A stretch of 64,000 bases of DNA, taken from positions 562,501 to 626,500 of the forward strand of contig JAIGNY010002056.1 in assembly GCA_020152595.1 (NCBI GenBank), read 5' to 3'. How positions within the stretch are numbered: position 1 is the stretch's first letter; each line of letters opens with the position of its first letter. This DNA is from Chiridota heheva (Eukaryota > Echinodermata > Holothuroidea > Apodida > Chiridotidae). Position numbers and translations under genes: made by a program. The notes beneath the pieces were generated by a model. The model did no database searches. It saw only the letters and a program-made list of their open reading frames with translations, and was not told the origin of the DNA. Shown one piece after another: positions 48,546-59,714 of the stretch.

Positions 48546-49086
48546 AGGATTATTAGTTCAGTGGTCAGGCAGCAAGTTTATCTTTATATGAAAGAGTTCT
48601 TTAAGACAAACAAAATGGTGAAGAAATTACAGTATCTTGTTTCATGAAAGAGATATTCAAGCTTAAAATTCTGTCTTATCTATGTAGAAATGACTGGTGT
48701 AGTAAGTCTACTATGGAAGGTTGGCACTCTCATTCTCACATTCTTAACAGTTGTTAATAAATTTTAAAGAAAATTTATTCAACTTTTTAACTATTTGAAT
48801 TATTTTCCCTTCAGCTTCCTTCAGGTGGTAAATTAGAATTACTGTACCCTTACTTGGTTTTTAAGCCACTAAATTGCTGGACGAAATATGATACATATAG
48901 TACATACTGGAATCTGAGGCAGTGATGTCACAACTGATATCAGTCGTTTCTACACAAATGATATTGAACTTTTAACTTAAATATCTCTTTAACGGAAAAC
49001 AATTTTTGACTGCTTTCTTCACCATTTTGTTTCTTTTGAAGTCTACTTTCATATAAGATGGACTTGCTTGACCACTAAACTAATCC
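48546..49086 (+). mobile_element. piggyBac-like MITE, copy B
   Basis: It starts AGGATTATTAGTTCAGTGG, keeps the internal AATGACTGGTGTAGTAAGTC and TTCAGGTGGTAAATTA blocks of copy A in the same order, and ends ACTAATCCTTAA. Its right end is directly continued by the 100-bp satellite, which is the same terminal sequence amplified. Confidence 0.8.
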
Positions 49087-52000
49087 TTAAATAAAATAAG
49101 ATTTTGGACTGCTTTCTTCACCATCTTCTTTCTTTTGAAGTCTACTTTCATATAAGATGGACTTGCTTGACCACTAAACTAATCCTTTAACGGAATAAGA
49201 TTTTTGACTGCTTTCTTCACCATTTTGTTTCTTTTAAAGTCTACTTTCATATAAGATGGACTTGCTTGACCACTAAACTAATCATTTAATGGAATAAGAT
49301 TTTTGACTGCTTTCTTCACCATTTTGTTTCTTTTGAAGTCTCACTTTTATAGTCTACTTTTATATAAGATGGACTTGCTTGACCACTGAACTAATCCTTT
49401 AATGGAATAAGATTTTTGAATGCTCTTTTCACCATTTTGTTTCTTTTAAAGTCTACTTTCATATAAGATGGACTTGCTTGACCACTAAACTAATCATTTA
49501 ATGGAATAAGATTTTTGACTGCTTCCTTCACCATTTTGTTTCTTTTGAAGTCTCACTTTCATATAAGATGGACTTGCTTGACCACTGAATCAAACTCTTA
49601 AAGGAATAAGATTTTTGACTGCTTTCTTCACCATTTTGTTTCTTTTGAAGTCTACTTTCATATAAGATGGACTTGCTTGACCACTGAACTAATCCTTTAC
49701 CGGAATAAGATTTTTGAATGCTTTCTTCACCATTTTGTTTCTTTTGAAGTCTACTTTCATATAAAATGGACTTGCTTGACCACTGAATCAAACCCTTAAA
49801 GGAATAAGATTTTTTGACTGCTTTCTTCACCATTTTGTTTCTTTTGAAGTCTACTTTTATAGTCTACTTTTATATAAGATGGACTTGCTTGACCACTGAA
49901 CTAATCCTTAAATGGAATAAGATTTTTGAATGCTCTCTTCACCATTTTGTTTCTTTTAAAGTCTACTTTCATATAAGATGGACTTGCTTGACCACTAAAC
50001 TAATCATTTAATGGAATAAGATTTTTGACTGCTTTCTTCACCATTTTGTTTCTTTTGAAGTCTCACTTTCATATAAGATGGACTTGCTTGACCACTGAAT
50101 CAAACTCTTAAAGGAATAAGATTTTTGACTGCTTTCTTCACCATTTTGTTTCTTTTGAAGTCTACTTTCATATAAGATGGACTTGCTTGACCACTGAACT
50201 AATCCTTTACCGGAATAAGATTTTTGAATGCTTTCTTCACCATTTTGTTTCTTTTGAAGTATACTTTCATATAAAATGGACTTGCTTGACCACTAAACTA
50301 ATCCTTTAACGGAATAAGATTTTTGACTGCTTTCTTCACCATTTTGTTTCTTTTAAAGTCTACTTTCATATAAGATGGACTTGCTTGACCACTAAACTAA
50401 TCATTTAATGGAATGAGATTTTTGACTGCTTTCTTCACCATTTTGTTTCTTTTGAAGTCTCACTTTTATAGTCTACTTTTATATAAGATGGACTTGCTTG
50501 ACCACTGAACTAATCCTTTAATGGAATAAGATTTTTGAATGCTTTCTTCACCATTTTGTTTCTTTTGAAGTCTCACTTTTATATAAGATGGACTTGCTTG
50601 ACCACTAAACTAATCATTTAATGGAATGAGATTTTTGAATGCTTTCTTCACCATTTTGTTTCTTTTAAAGTCTACTTTCATATAAGATGGACTTGCTTGA
50701 CCACTAAACTAATCATTTAATGGAATGAGATTTTTGACTGCTTTCTTCACCATTTTGTTTCTTTTGAAGTCTCACTTTTATAGTCTACTTTTATATAAGA
50801 TGGACTTGCTTGACCACTAAACTAATCATTTCATGGAATAAGATTTTTGACTGCTTCCTTCACCATTTTGTTTCTTTTGAAGTCTCACTTTCATATAAGA
50901 TGGACTTGCTTGACCACTGAATCAAACTCTTAAAGGAATAAGATTTTTGACTGCTTTCTTCACCATTTTGTTTCTTTTGAAGTCTACTTTCATATAAGAT
51001 GGACTTGCTTGACCACTGAACTAATCCTTTACCGGAATAAGATTTTTGAATGCTTTCTTCACCATTTTGTTTCTTTTGAAGTATACTTTCATATAAAATG
51101 GACTTGCTTGACCACTAAACTAATCCTTTAACGGAATAAGATTTTTGACTGCTTTCTTCACCATTTTGTTTCTTTTAAAGTCTACTTTCATATAAGATGG
51201 ACTTGCTTGACCACTAAACTAATCATTTAATGGAATGAGATTTTTGACTGCTTTCTTCACCATTTTGTTTCTTTTGAAGTCTCACTTTTATAGTCTACTT
51301 TTATATAAGATGGACTTGCTTGACCACTGAACTAATCCTTTAATGGAATAAGATTTTTGAATGCTCTTTTCACCATTTTGTTTCTTTTAAAGTCTACTTT
51401 CATATAAGATGGACTTGCTTGACCACTAAACTAATCATTTAATGGAATAAGATTTTTGACTGCTTCCTTCACCATTTTGTTTCTTTTGAAGTCTCACTTT
51501 CATATAAGATGGACTTGCTTGACCACTGAATCAAACTCTTAAAGGAATAAGATTTTTGACTGCTTTCTTCACCATTTTGTTTCTTTTGAAGTCTACTTTC
51601 ATATAAGATGGACTTGCTTGACCACTGAACTAATCCTTTACCGGAATAAGATTTTTGAATGCTTTCTTCACCATTTTGTTTCTTTTTAAGTCTACTTTCA
51701 TATAAAATGGACTTGCTTGACCACTGAATCAAACCCTTAAAGGAATAAGATTTTTTGACTGCTTTCTTCACCATTTTGTTTCTTTTGAAGTCTACTTTTA
51801 TAGTCTACTTTTATATAAGATGGACTTGCTTGACCACTGAACTAATCCTTTAATGGAATAAGATTTTTGAATGCTCTCTTCACCATTTTGTTTCTTTTAA
51901 AGTCTACTTTCATATAAGATGGACTTGCTTGACCACTAAACTAATCATTTAATGGAATAAGATTTTTGACTGCTTTCTTCACCATTTTGTTTCTTTTGAA

Positions 52001-52854
52001 GTCTCACTTTTATAGGCTACTTTTATATAAGATGGACTTGCTTGACCACTGAACTAATCCTTTAATGGAATAAGATTTTTGAATGCTCTTTTCACCATTT
52101 TGTTTCTTTTAAAGTCTACTTTCATATAAGATGGACTTGCTTGACCACTAAACTAATCATTTCATGGAATAAGATTTTTGACTGCTTCCTTCACCATTTT
52201 GTTTCTTTTGAAGTCTCACTTTCATATAAGATGGACTTGCTTGACCACTGAATCAAACTCTTAAAGGAATAAGATTTTTGACTGCTTTCTTCACCATTTT
52301 GTTTCTTTTGAAGTCTACTTTCATATAAGATGGACTTGCTTGACCACTGAACTAATCCTTTACCGGAATAAGATTTTTGAATGCTTTCTTCACCATTTTG
52401 TTTCTTTTGAAGTATACTTTCATATAAAATGGACTTGCTTGACCACTGAATCAAACTCTTAAAGGAATAAGATTTTTGACTGCTTTCTTCACCATTTTGT
52501 TTCTTTTGAAGTCTACTTTCATATAAGATGAACTTGCTTGACCACTGAACTAATCCTTTACCGGAATAAGATTTTTGAATGCTTTCTTCACCATTTTGTT
52601 TCTTTTGAAGTCTACTTTCATATAAAATGGACTTGCTTGACCACTGAATCAAACCCTTAAAGGAATAAGATTTTTGACTGCTTTCTTCACCATTTTGTTT
52701 CTTTTGAAGTCTACTTTCATATAAGATGGACTTGCTTGACCACTAAACTAATCCTTTATTGAAATAAGATTTTTGAATGCTTTCCTCACCATTTTGTTTC
52801 TTTTGAAGTCTACTTTCATATAAGATGGACTTGCTTGACCACTGAACTAATCCT
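49087..52854. repeat. ~100-bp satellite derived from the MITE terminal repeat, ~37 units
   Basis: Each unit runs from a TTAA-like junction through GGAATAAGATTTTTGACTGC, TTTCTTCACCATTTTGTTTC and TTTTGAAGTCTACTTTCATA to GATGGACTTGCTTGACCACT and GAACTAATCC. That is the outer ~97 bp of the MITE right end. Some units carry a 14-18 bp insertion (ACTTTTATAGTCT). Higher-order structure is visible: 49528-49833 recurs nearly unchanged at 51469-51774 (1,941 bp apart). The array ends with a TTAA at 52855-52858. Minus-strand frames (VQWSSKSILYESRLQKKQNG type) are artefacts. Confidence 0.93.
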
Positions 52855-53011
52855 TTAAGTATCAATTATCCTGGTCTTTCCCTACATTAGGGCATTTCTT
52901 CCTATTCTCATTATAACCTTCATCCTCCTATCTCTCTCTTCTTTCTCTCCTTACCATTCTTTCCTCCTTCTTTCAAGCCTCCCTATTCCTCACCAAGAGT
53001 GAAAACTATGG
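52855..53011. other. TTAA and C/T-rich stretch after the satellite
   Basis: Pyrimidine-rich sequence similar in style to LINE family 2 3' UTRs. No gene. Confidence 0.4.
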
Positions 53012-53175
53012 TGCAGTGGCTTTGTGGTTAAGGAGTCATGCTCGTATACGAAAGGTACAGAGTTCGATTCCCATCGTGAGTGCTGCATTGTGTCTTTGAG
53101 CAATGCACTTTACTTGCCTTAATCCACTCAGCTTTAAAATGAGTACCAGCACTCACTCACTCACTCACTCACTAA
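53012..53175 (+). mobile_element. SINE family C, copy 2, with (ACTC)n tail
   Basis: The tRNA-like head has an A-box region TGTGGTTAAGGAGTC and B box GAGTTCGATTCCC. It is followed by TTGTGTCTTTGAGCAATGCA, CTTTACTTGCCTTAATCCAC and AAAATGAGTACCAGCA, ending in (ACTC)n. It shares these blocks with 38905-39060. Confidence 0.85.
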
Positions 53176-54370
53176 ATCCAGTAACATGGCATCTATGACA
53201 TCAACTGTGCAAGCATATGCCTTCATTGTTTTTGATCTTGTGCAATAGGTTGCAAATCCAGAGTAACATACATAATCCCCCCACAAATTATAATGCCCGT
53301 GTAAGCTTTTAAGCATAAACACATGTAATCCTCTCATAATATTTCGTGCATCGATTCTTTAAAAGCTACAAACGTAAGACGCACATAGATCAACAATTTA
53401 CTGTGTACATCCTTGCCTCATGTACTTTTAATTTTCCCACGGCCATGAGTTGTTGATGATTTTAGAAAGTTACGGTGATATTAAAGAAAATTTAGGAACG
53501 TATTTCTAACTTAGACATAGCCGTCTAGTGCATAATATTTCTCATTATTTTTTGCATTCCACATGGCATAGCTTCATTGTACTAGTTGTTTGACTGCCTG
53601 ATAATTATCATTCCAGGGATATTAATGACAAAGTACTTTTCATAATGTCTGTTGGATAATTTTGTTGACAAAGGACTACTCTACCAGCAAATATTTTTTT
53701 TTTGTGATCCCTCGATATTATAAAGATTTTGTTTATAGATAAAGTAATTCTGCTGAGTTTGACCTATTGAATGTCTTTTGTCGCTTGAAACAATTTGTGA
53801 CAGCATTTTTTAGATTTTTTAGATTTTTTATTTAATGCTCAGGCCCCCAGCCTTTTACATAAAAATATAACTACATTGATTGAACAATTTCTGATCAAAG
53901 AAAATAATTAGTAATGTTTTAAACACAAAGCAACACGAAACATAAATGTAGACACAAAATACATGCCCATACCAAAAATAAGTAATCTAAAACAAACGAA
54001 TATTTAAAACCAAATGGATAATGGGATTCTTGAACAAGTAATTATTTATCTATACAACATAACGATTATTTTAAAGATTCTTTGCACTTTTCTGGATTTT
54101 ATCCAATGGAAGATAGAAATTGATTGGACAGAAACGTGATGGTACTGTATAGTGATAGTTCTATAGGGAACTACATACTGAATTTACAAGATGTGGTTCT
54201 GGTAAAATGGTAGAGAACATAAAGAATTATGTGTAAGAAAATCAGAAAAAACTGGTCTGTAACAACAACACAAATTGAAAATGGGGATGAAAATGTTCAA
54301 TGTTGAACAACAAACAAGTTCATGAAAGGTTGTCAAGACCTACTGTACATGTAATCACAAACTCAAAGAT
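53176..54370 (+). other. INTS9 intron; no feature
   Basis: A+T-rich, no repeat or coding signal recognised apart from TTTTTTAGA runs near 53808-53830. Confidence 0.5.
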
Positions 54371-54374
54371 TTAA

Positions 54375-55078
54375 AGGATTAGTTCAGGGGTGAAAGAGAG
54401 AGAGAGTTGAACACACAATTACAATGACGGGGTCGTCGCCTGCGTATTCGGTTATGATAGTACAAATGCCATCACGAAACGCTTAATACGACCCGGACGA
54501 GAACACATGTACGACGTACAGACAGACATAACATCGACAACCAAGTCAATGTCCACGGCCTTTGATAACCAGTTGTGGTGCACTGGCGTGTCTACCCAGG
54601 CTTGAACCCAGGGCCTGGTGGTCTGTAGGCATGTATGATAATCGCTACACCACAGTAGGTAGATGACCAACTTCAGAAAATTAGAGACTTTTAACTTTCT
54701 TCCACTTGAGGCAGTTCAGGGGTCAAGCAAGTCCATCATATATGAAAGAGGACTTCAAAAGAAACAAAATGGCGACAAAAGCATTCAAAAATCTTATTCC
54801 GTTACATCATCAGATTCCTCAAAGTCTTAATGTGTTCTGTCATATTTTGCCCCGTGATTTTGTGACTTAAAAACCACTGGATATGTTAGGAAAGTAGTGA
54901 AACAGAATGTAATTATAATTTACCACCTGTAGAAAGTTTGAGGAAACATAATTCGAATAGTAAAATCAATTTTCTTTAAAATAACTTAACTAGTGTTAAG
55001 AATGTGAGGATGAGGGGGCCAACATTCCATATTAGACTTACTACACCAGTCATTTCTACACAGGTAAGATAGGGCTTT
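54375..55078 (-). mobile_element. piggyBac-like MITE, copy C, interrupted by a SINE
   Basis: A TTAA (54371-54374) precedes AGGATTAGTTCAGGGGT. The MITE resumes after the SINE as GTTCAGGGGTCAAGCAAGTC and continues through internal blocks in the orientation opposite to copy A, ending near GACTTACTACACCAGTCATT. Its far terminal repeat is missing, where it abuts a LINE fragment at about 55080. Confidence 0.78.
54392..54713 (-). mobile_element. SINE family A, copy 3, nested in the MITE with 10-bp target duplication
   Basis: The insert is flanked by GTTCAGGGGT on both sides (54382-54391 and 54714-54723). On the minus strand it has a tRNA-like head (GTGGTGTAGCGATTATCATA, GGTTCAAGCC), the ACAACTGGTTATCAAAGGCC body, and a CTCTCTCTCTCTTTC tail. 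It carries about 45 bp of extra sequence before the head compared with copy 2. Confidence 0.88.
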
Positions 55079-55079
55079 A

Positions 55080-55224
55080 CACTTGCAAATTGATAACAAA
55101 CCCCACGTCATCCAGCCCACCATTCCGATCAAACCCACCATCCACGACCTCTCCCATGTCGACAACATTCACATTACCTGCCTTAAAATAGGTTACACCC
55201 ACCTCACTCACTCCCACCTCCTTA
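55080..55224 (+). mobile_element. LINE family 1 3' fragment, left half
   Basis: It encodes the C-terminal ORF2 stretch (HVIQPTIPIKPTIHDLSH, then GYTHLTHSHLLT) homologous to 14700-14800 (reverse) and 42270-42425. It continues at 57072 after the 1.85 kb insertion. Confidence 0.85.
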
Positions 55225-57071
55225 CTATGAACAGAGTTACCGATATTTGTTGCAGAAATCAGTGATTTTCACCCCTGTTAAAAAAATCACCTGCAAAAAT
55301 CAGTAACTCTGAAAAAGTCACTGCTGTTATTGCAACATTTATAAAATCACCTCTGTAACTTGCATTGTGCTCCATTACATCACCCCCTCAGAGTAACCAC
55401 GGCGACAATAGACCCCCATGAAAATGTGCATATTTCCTTTACTGGAGACTGAAGGCTATATAAACACCTTGCCCAAGAAAGTTAATTGGGATTAACAGGT
55501 GTTTTCCCCCCTGGGGCTTATCTATTTTCATTGAATGAAAAACTTGCTTTTACATTGTCTAGAATTAAAGTTTTAACAGCTGAAGTTTGATATATCATTG
55601 GGGGTAGTGTTTTTTTTTTTTTTTACTCTGTTTGAAGGATGAAGGGGAAATCTGGGAAGAAACTATTACTGTAATTGCATTAGATCATGATTGGAAATGT
55701 TGGTTTTCCTAAGTTTTTCACAGTTACTTCATAATATTCTATTTTTTTAATTCTCTCCCGACAAAGCCAATGATTGTATTCAAGTAAATGGATATTTCTA
55801 TAAAATAAAACAAGAATATTGGAATATATATGCCACCCTTGAAATGGCAACCATATGGGTAATTAATATGTGTGCCTTATTGTGAAAATACTATTAAAAA
55901 CTTGTAAAACATTGCACACATATCATACTGTATGTTGTACACAGATGAATTATGGTCCCCCTATAACCTATTGATTTGTTTTGGTATTGATGTCATGGGA
56001 CTGACTAGTTGCAGCCATGTGCATGTTTTGCATCATACTTGTCATGTTGTCAACAGGTTCTATTTTATTGATATGCATGGTGGGCATGGCTGTTGAATAT
56101 GTAGCAAATTTCATGATATTCAATGCCAGGTAAATAAAAACTTGAAAATCGACCAACATTTAAAGAATGCATGAGAACCACTAAACATTTTGGTTTTCTG
56201 GTTTGATTATTCAAATATTACATAAAGTAAATGAAGGCTCTATATTCACATAAAGGAATTTCCAACATTAACATCCTGGCCATTCTAAAGGAGCACATTG
56301 TCCATATAGTTTCAAATACCTTTGCATTTGATAGCACCTCAATAAACTAAAAAGTTGTTTTTCTGTTCCATGTCCTCATTAGAAGCCTTTAATAAATAGA
56401 GTGTCCTTACTGTATTTTCTTCCCCCAGCCCCTTCCCATGAATTCCTCTGCCACTGCTGCATGTGACCAGGAAAGTTGCTATCAATTATAATCACAACAT
56501 TTTTGTAGTGTTTCTATCATCAGGATTGACTGTCAATGAATTATCCAAATCTACTGAAAGAAAAAGCAAAATAGCCTGTAAACAAACCATTGGAGTATAT
56601 TAACAGGGAAACTTAACAATAATTGAATCATCAAACAATTATTATCAGTTTCTTGTTCTCTTACAACTTGACTGCTTAATAGTTCAGCAGAAAGAAAAAA
56701 AAACTAAGTAGACTGCCTGTACAACTGTACTTTACATATCAGTGGTGAGACAAATGTACTTCCTTTACAAAACTGTTTGCTGATAAGCAAATCATGAACA
56801 CAGTCAATTATGAAATTATACCCAGTGGGGTAATAAATACATATGTTACATGCTTCATGATGCTTACATAGTCACAGGGTAATCATTATCATAAGGACAC
56901 TCCATAAGGTCACTTACATGTTTTATCAAGCTTTTTCACAGGGGTGATTTTTATGAAAATTGGCATAGTACAGCACATAAAAAAAGTAACAGGTGTGGTT
57001 TTTGCAAAAGATTTTCACTGATTTTTCACCCCTGTAACAAAAAAGTCACTGCAGTAACTCTGTTCATAGTG
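55225..57071. mobile_element. 1.85-kb TIR element inserted in the LINE fragment
   Basis: The termini CTATGAACAGAGTTAC (55225-55240) and GTAACTCTGTTCATAG (57054-57069) are perfect 16-bp inverted repeats. TTA lies on both sides (55222-55224, 57072-57074), compatible with a 3-bp target duplication of Harbinger type if two terminal bases were lost on the left. Subterminal motifs (TCACCCCTGTTA, CAGTAACTCTG, AAAAGTCACTGC) repeat near both ends. No transposase frame exists. At about 55920-56110 it contains a relative of the ~305-bp satellite at 4.65-5.9 kb. Confidence 0.8.
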
Positions 57072-57465
57072 TTATTGGCTCCCCCACCCTTGTGCAGCAA
57101 TTGCCATTGCACTGGCCCTCACAGTCCACCATGTGCTCCTTGCTTGCCCCCTGTACAACCTTCCCAGAGCTTCCCTCACTCCCTACAACTCAATAGCCGA
57201 GCTCTTCCAGAAAAACCCACAGGATAGATCTATCTCCGTCCTCTATATTTAGTCCTCCTCTGCCACCCCACTCTCTCTACTTTGTTTTTTTTCACACATA
57301 CACTTCCTCTCTCGATCCCAGCTTTCTGGCTTTTAGTTACCATTTTCTCTCAATTTACCCCAGTTTTCTTTTCTTCCTACCTCTGGAATGATCTAACCTA
57401 TCAGGCACAATTTGACCTTCCCTGTCGAGTTGCCGTTAAGCCCTCATCAAACAAACAAAGGAACA
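57072..57465 (+). mobile_element. LINE family 1 3' fragment, right half
   Basis: It continues from 55224: TTATTGGCTCCCCCACCC, then CTCACAGTCCACCATGTGCT, and ends GCCGTTAAGCCCTCATCAAA with a CAAA tail. The reverse-strand LINE shows the uninterrupted join (CCTTATTGGCTCCC). Confidence 0.88.
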
Positions 57466-57639
57466 AGATATTTAAGTAATTTATTCCCCATTTTGTTTTG
57501 GAATAGTCAAGCATGCTATTCTTCTGACAGTTCTAGTTAATATTGAGGGATTTTATACCCTTGTGGTACATTCTTCAGTATGGAGCAGGAATGCATAATG
57601 AGATGTTTTAATCATCAGTTTTTAATCTTTATCTTGCAG
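57466..57639 (+). other. INTS9 intron end with splice acceptor
   Basis: TTTTTAATCTTTATCTTGCAG ends at 57639, a good polypyrimidine/AG acceptor for exon b. Confidence 0.8.
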
Positions 57640-57709
57640 CGCAAGATTGGCTAAGCTACCGTCATGGCAACCAATGAATGACAAAGCATCGGACAAGATT
57701 CTGAAACAT
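57640..57709 (+). CDS. INTS9: INTS9, coding exon b (residues about 46-69)
   Basis: This 70-nt exon lies between TTATCTTGCAG and GTAAAT. Its first base completes the AG left by the previous exon to a serine codon. The remaining 23 codons read ARLAKLPSWQPMNDKASDKI plus LKH, which corresponds to the family stretch [20 protein letters not shown]. Phase and order agree with the human protein, so this is a real exon even though it is short. It ends in phase 0. The intron upstream is 14.5 kb and loaded with repeats. The intron downstream is 1.6 kb. Confidence 0.87.
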
Positions 57710-58912
57710 GTAAATTTTCTACATATTTGTTTGATATGAAACTTTGTTTGGATCAAGGACGGGTAATAATTAGGGGCTGGTCTCAGCATCATGATATCTG
57801 GAGTAAAGTCAAGCTTTCTGGATTGATGAATGTTTCGCGCCAATGACAAAGACTATTATGCCTCATACAAGGCAAAAGAAAAGACGAACATGATAAATAT
57901 CTGTTGCAATAGAATTTCAGTCTAAAATCTTCAAAGCCTACAAGGTTGAACAAAAACATTACTTAAAATCACTCATCAATAAACGAACAAAACCTTCACT
58001 GTTACTGTAAATGCCATCCTATTTGTAAATTATTACTTCAAGCCAGACACTTTGATCACAATGAAATATTTTTGTCCAAGTCTTTAGTGTGAAAGTCAGT
58101 GCAGCTGCAGTGAAATTTGTTTACTACCAATGTCAAATTATGACCATGGAAAGTTAGGTGATTTTAAGTAATGTTTTTGGTCAACCTTGTAGGCTTTGAG
58201 GATTTGGGACTAAAAAGCTATTGCAACAGACATTTATCATGAAACAAAAGTAAGATTTACTGGAGCAACAAGGTTATATCTAGTTAAGGAAAAGGATTAG
58301 GGTTAAGTTTTTAAAATTTTTATTTTGTATTTCTTTTAATTGTCTATGACAAGCAAAAATATTCAAGACAGACCTTTTTGCTGCCTGCAGCTTTTTTCTA
58401 TTTTTCCAGGATGCTCCCGACAAGCGTACAGGTGTATTTAAATTTGCCTCAAATGGTACTAGCTTTAGGCTCCAGTGATCTGCTTGAGTAACAGTAGGGT
58501 ACAGTACTGTAGGTGGTACCAAATTATACAACTTTCGTAAGGCTGGGTATCTGAAAGATCTGTGGACAGGTGCTAAAAATTTGAGCTTGATTGTAAGAAA
58601 ACATGCTAGAAGCCATACACATAGCAAAATCAGTTAGAAATTGACTATTTTACATATTTTGAATTTTAAGGCCTTATTATATAATGAGTGAGGCAAATTT
58701 TGTGACATCACAAAGAGAAAACCTATGAATTTCCTTATTTCAACTTATTGTCTTTCAATTCTTGAACAACCTGCAATCAGACATTAGCAAGAGAAAAGCC
58801 GTCTGATGGTTTTCATATACTAAAATTTAAAGAATTATGTTCAGTGGCATCAGTAGACCCTTATGATTAGGGAGTTGTAAAATTACAAACTTACCGGACA
58901 AAGCCTACATAC
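57710..58912 (+). other. INTS9 intron; no further feature recognised
   Basis: At 57900-58000 and 58140-58240 there are inverted-looking partners (AATTTCAGTCTAAAATCTTC, CAAAGCCTACAAGGTTG versus CAACCTTGTAGGCTTTGAGG, GACTAAAAAGC). They suggest an old ~340-bp inverted-repeat element, about 57890-58245. A 115-residue minus-strand frame (58280-58627) has no family motif. Confidence 0.5.
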
Positions 58913-59094
58913 CTTACAGTATATAAAGTGCTCGCTGCAAATCTTAGTGTGAACCATAGGTTGAAGCCGTCGCTTTGTACAACAAAAACCCACTGTAAAT
59001 GTTGAACAAGATCAGATGGAAATCGAGAAAATGTCTTTTTATTTCCCTGCACACATCTATTAGTGCAACCAATGGCACAGCAAGATTCCAGCAT
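58913..59094 (-). pseudogene. THAP zinc-finger domain, frameshifted, antisense in INTS9 intron
   Basis: From ATG 59094 (minus strand) the frame reads MLESCCAIGCTNRCVQGNKK and TFSRFPSDLVQHLQWV, the first half of a C2CH THAP DNA-binding domain (C-x4-C, NR, FPxD, W). The second half is in another frame as KRRLQPMVHTKICSEHFIY, with the CxxH ligands in CSEH. The spacing between the Cys pairs is normal (about 42 residues) once the single-base shift near 58985 is allowed for. AAG followed by GTATGT at 58913-58907 would be a good splice donor. THAP domains occur in P-element transposases and host transcription factors. I cannot tell which source this had. Confidence 0.75.
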
Positions 59095-59350
59095 AATTAT
59101 CAGTGTTTTTTTCTGACAAAACGGCGATGTAAACAAAGACATGTGACCTCGTGACATGAGCTGAAGCACCCTTATTAGTTTTCTTTTCAGGAAAATAATC
59201 AAAAACATACTGTAAGTGATAAAGAGTTTAAATGATTGTATAAATTATACATGGCTCTAACCTACAATCCTGACAAAATTCCTACCCATTGAAATAATTC
59301 TAGTTTGTTTTTATGAATTTTAGAAATATTTTGTTTTTTTTCTTCTTCAG
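59095..59350 (+). other. INTS9 intron with splice acceptor
   Basis: TTTTTTTTCTTCTTCAG at 59334-59350 is a strong acceptor for exon c. Confidence 0.8.
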
Positions 59351-59413
59351 GAATTGCGTGAGTGTGGAGGGAGAGTTTTCATTGACAGTGATTTGGAAGT
59401 TTGCGTACCGGAG
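59351..59413 (+). CDS. INTS9: INTS9, coding exon c (residues about 70-90)
   Basis: This 63-nt exon sits between TTCTTCTTCAG and GTACAG, both phases 0. It encodes ELRECGGRVFIDSDLEVCVP and E, matching the family segment ELKECSGHVFVDSVPEFCLP. This is part of the beta-lactamase-like fold that pairs with INTS11. The family continues with a TELIDLSTVDVILISNYH-like stretch, which I could not find before 64000, so the next exon lies outside the window or is too short to see. Confidence 0.9.
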
Positions 59414-59459
59414 GTACAGTAGTAATACATTCTCTTTTTATAAAAAAACATCTTTATAA

Positions 59460-59700
59460 AAATTGCAGGAACATCTGTTAGTAGACTTTACTTGTCCATT
59501 ATGGTATCCACTTCTATTAAAGATTTAGGTCAGTGGTTAAGCAATTCACTTCATCTTAAATTAAAGAAACAAAATTGTGAAGAAACTACTTTAATATTTG
59601 ATTCCGTTAAGGATATAGTCAGTTTTATAGTCCTATTTCTTTTTTGTAGAAATGACTGTGTGTGGAAAACTTTTCTGACACTACAACATTTTGTGTTTTG
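59460..59700 (+). repeat. Decayed MITE-like fragment
   Basis: GGTCAGTGGTTAAGCAATTC, AAAGAAACAAAATTGTGAAG, and TTTTTTGTAGAAATGACTGT followed by GTG recur at 61455-61610 with high similarity. Both are distant relatives of the piggyBac-like MITE left half. Confidence 0.6.
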
Positions 59701-59714
59701 ATTCATCAGGAATG

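Noticed and set aside
49528-52652. Minus-strand Lys/Ser-rich repeat proteins of 101-153 residues
   Set aside because: Translations of the MITE-derived satellite.
58280-58627. 115-residue minus-strand frame in the INTS9 intron
   Set aside because: No recognisable motif or splice context.
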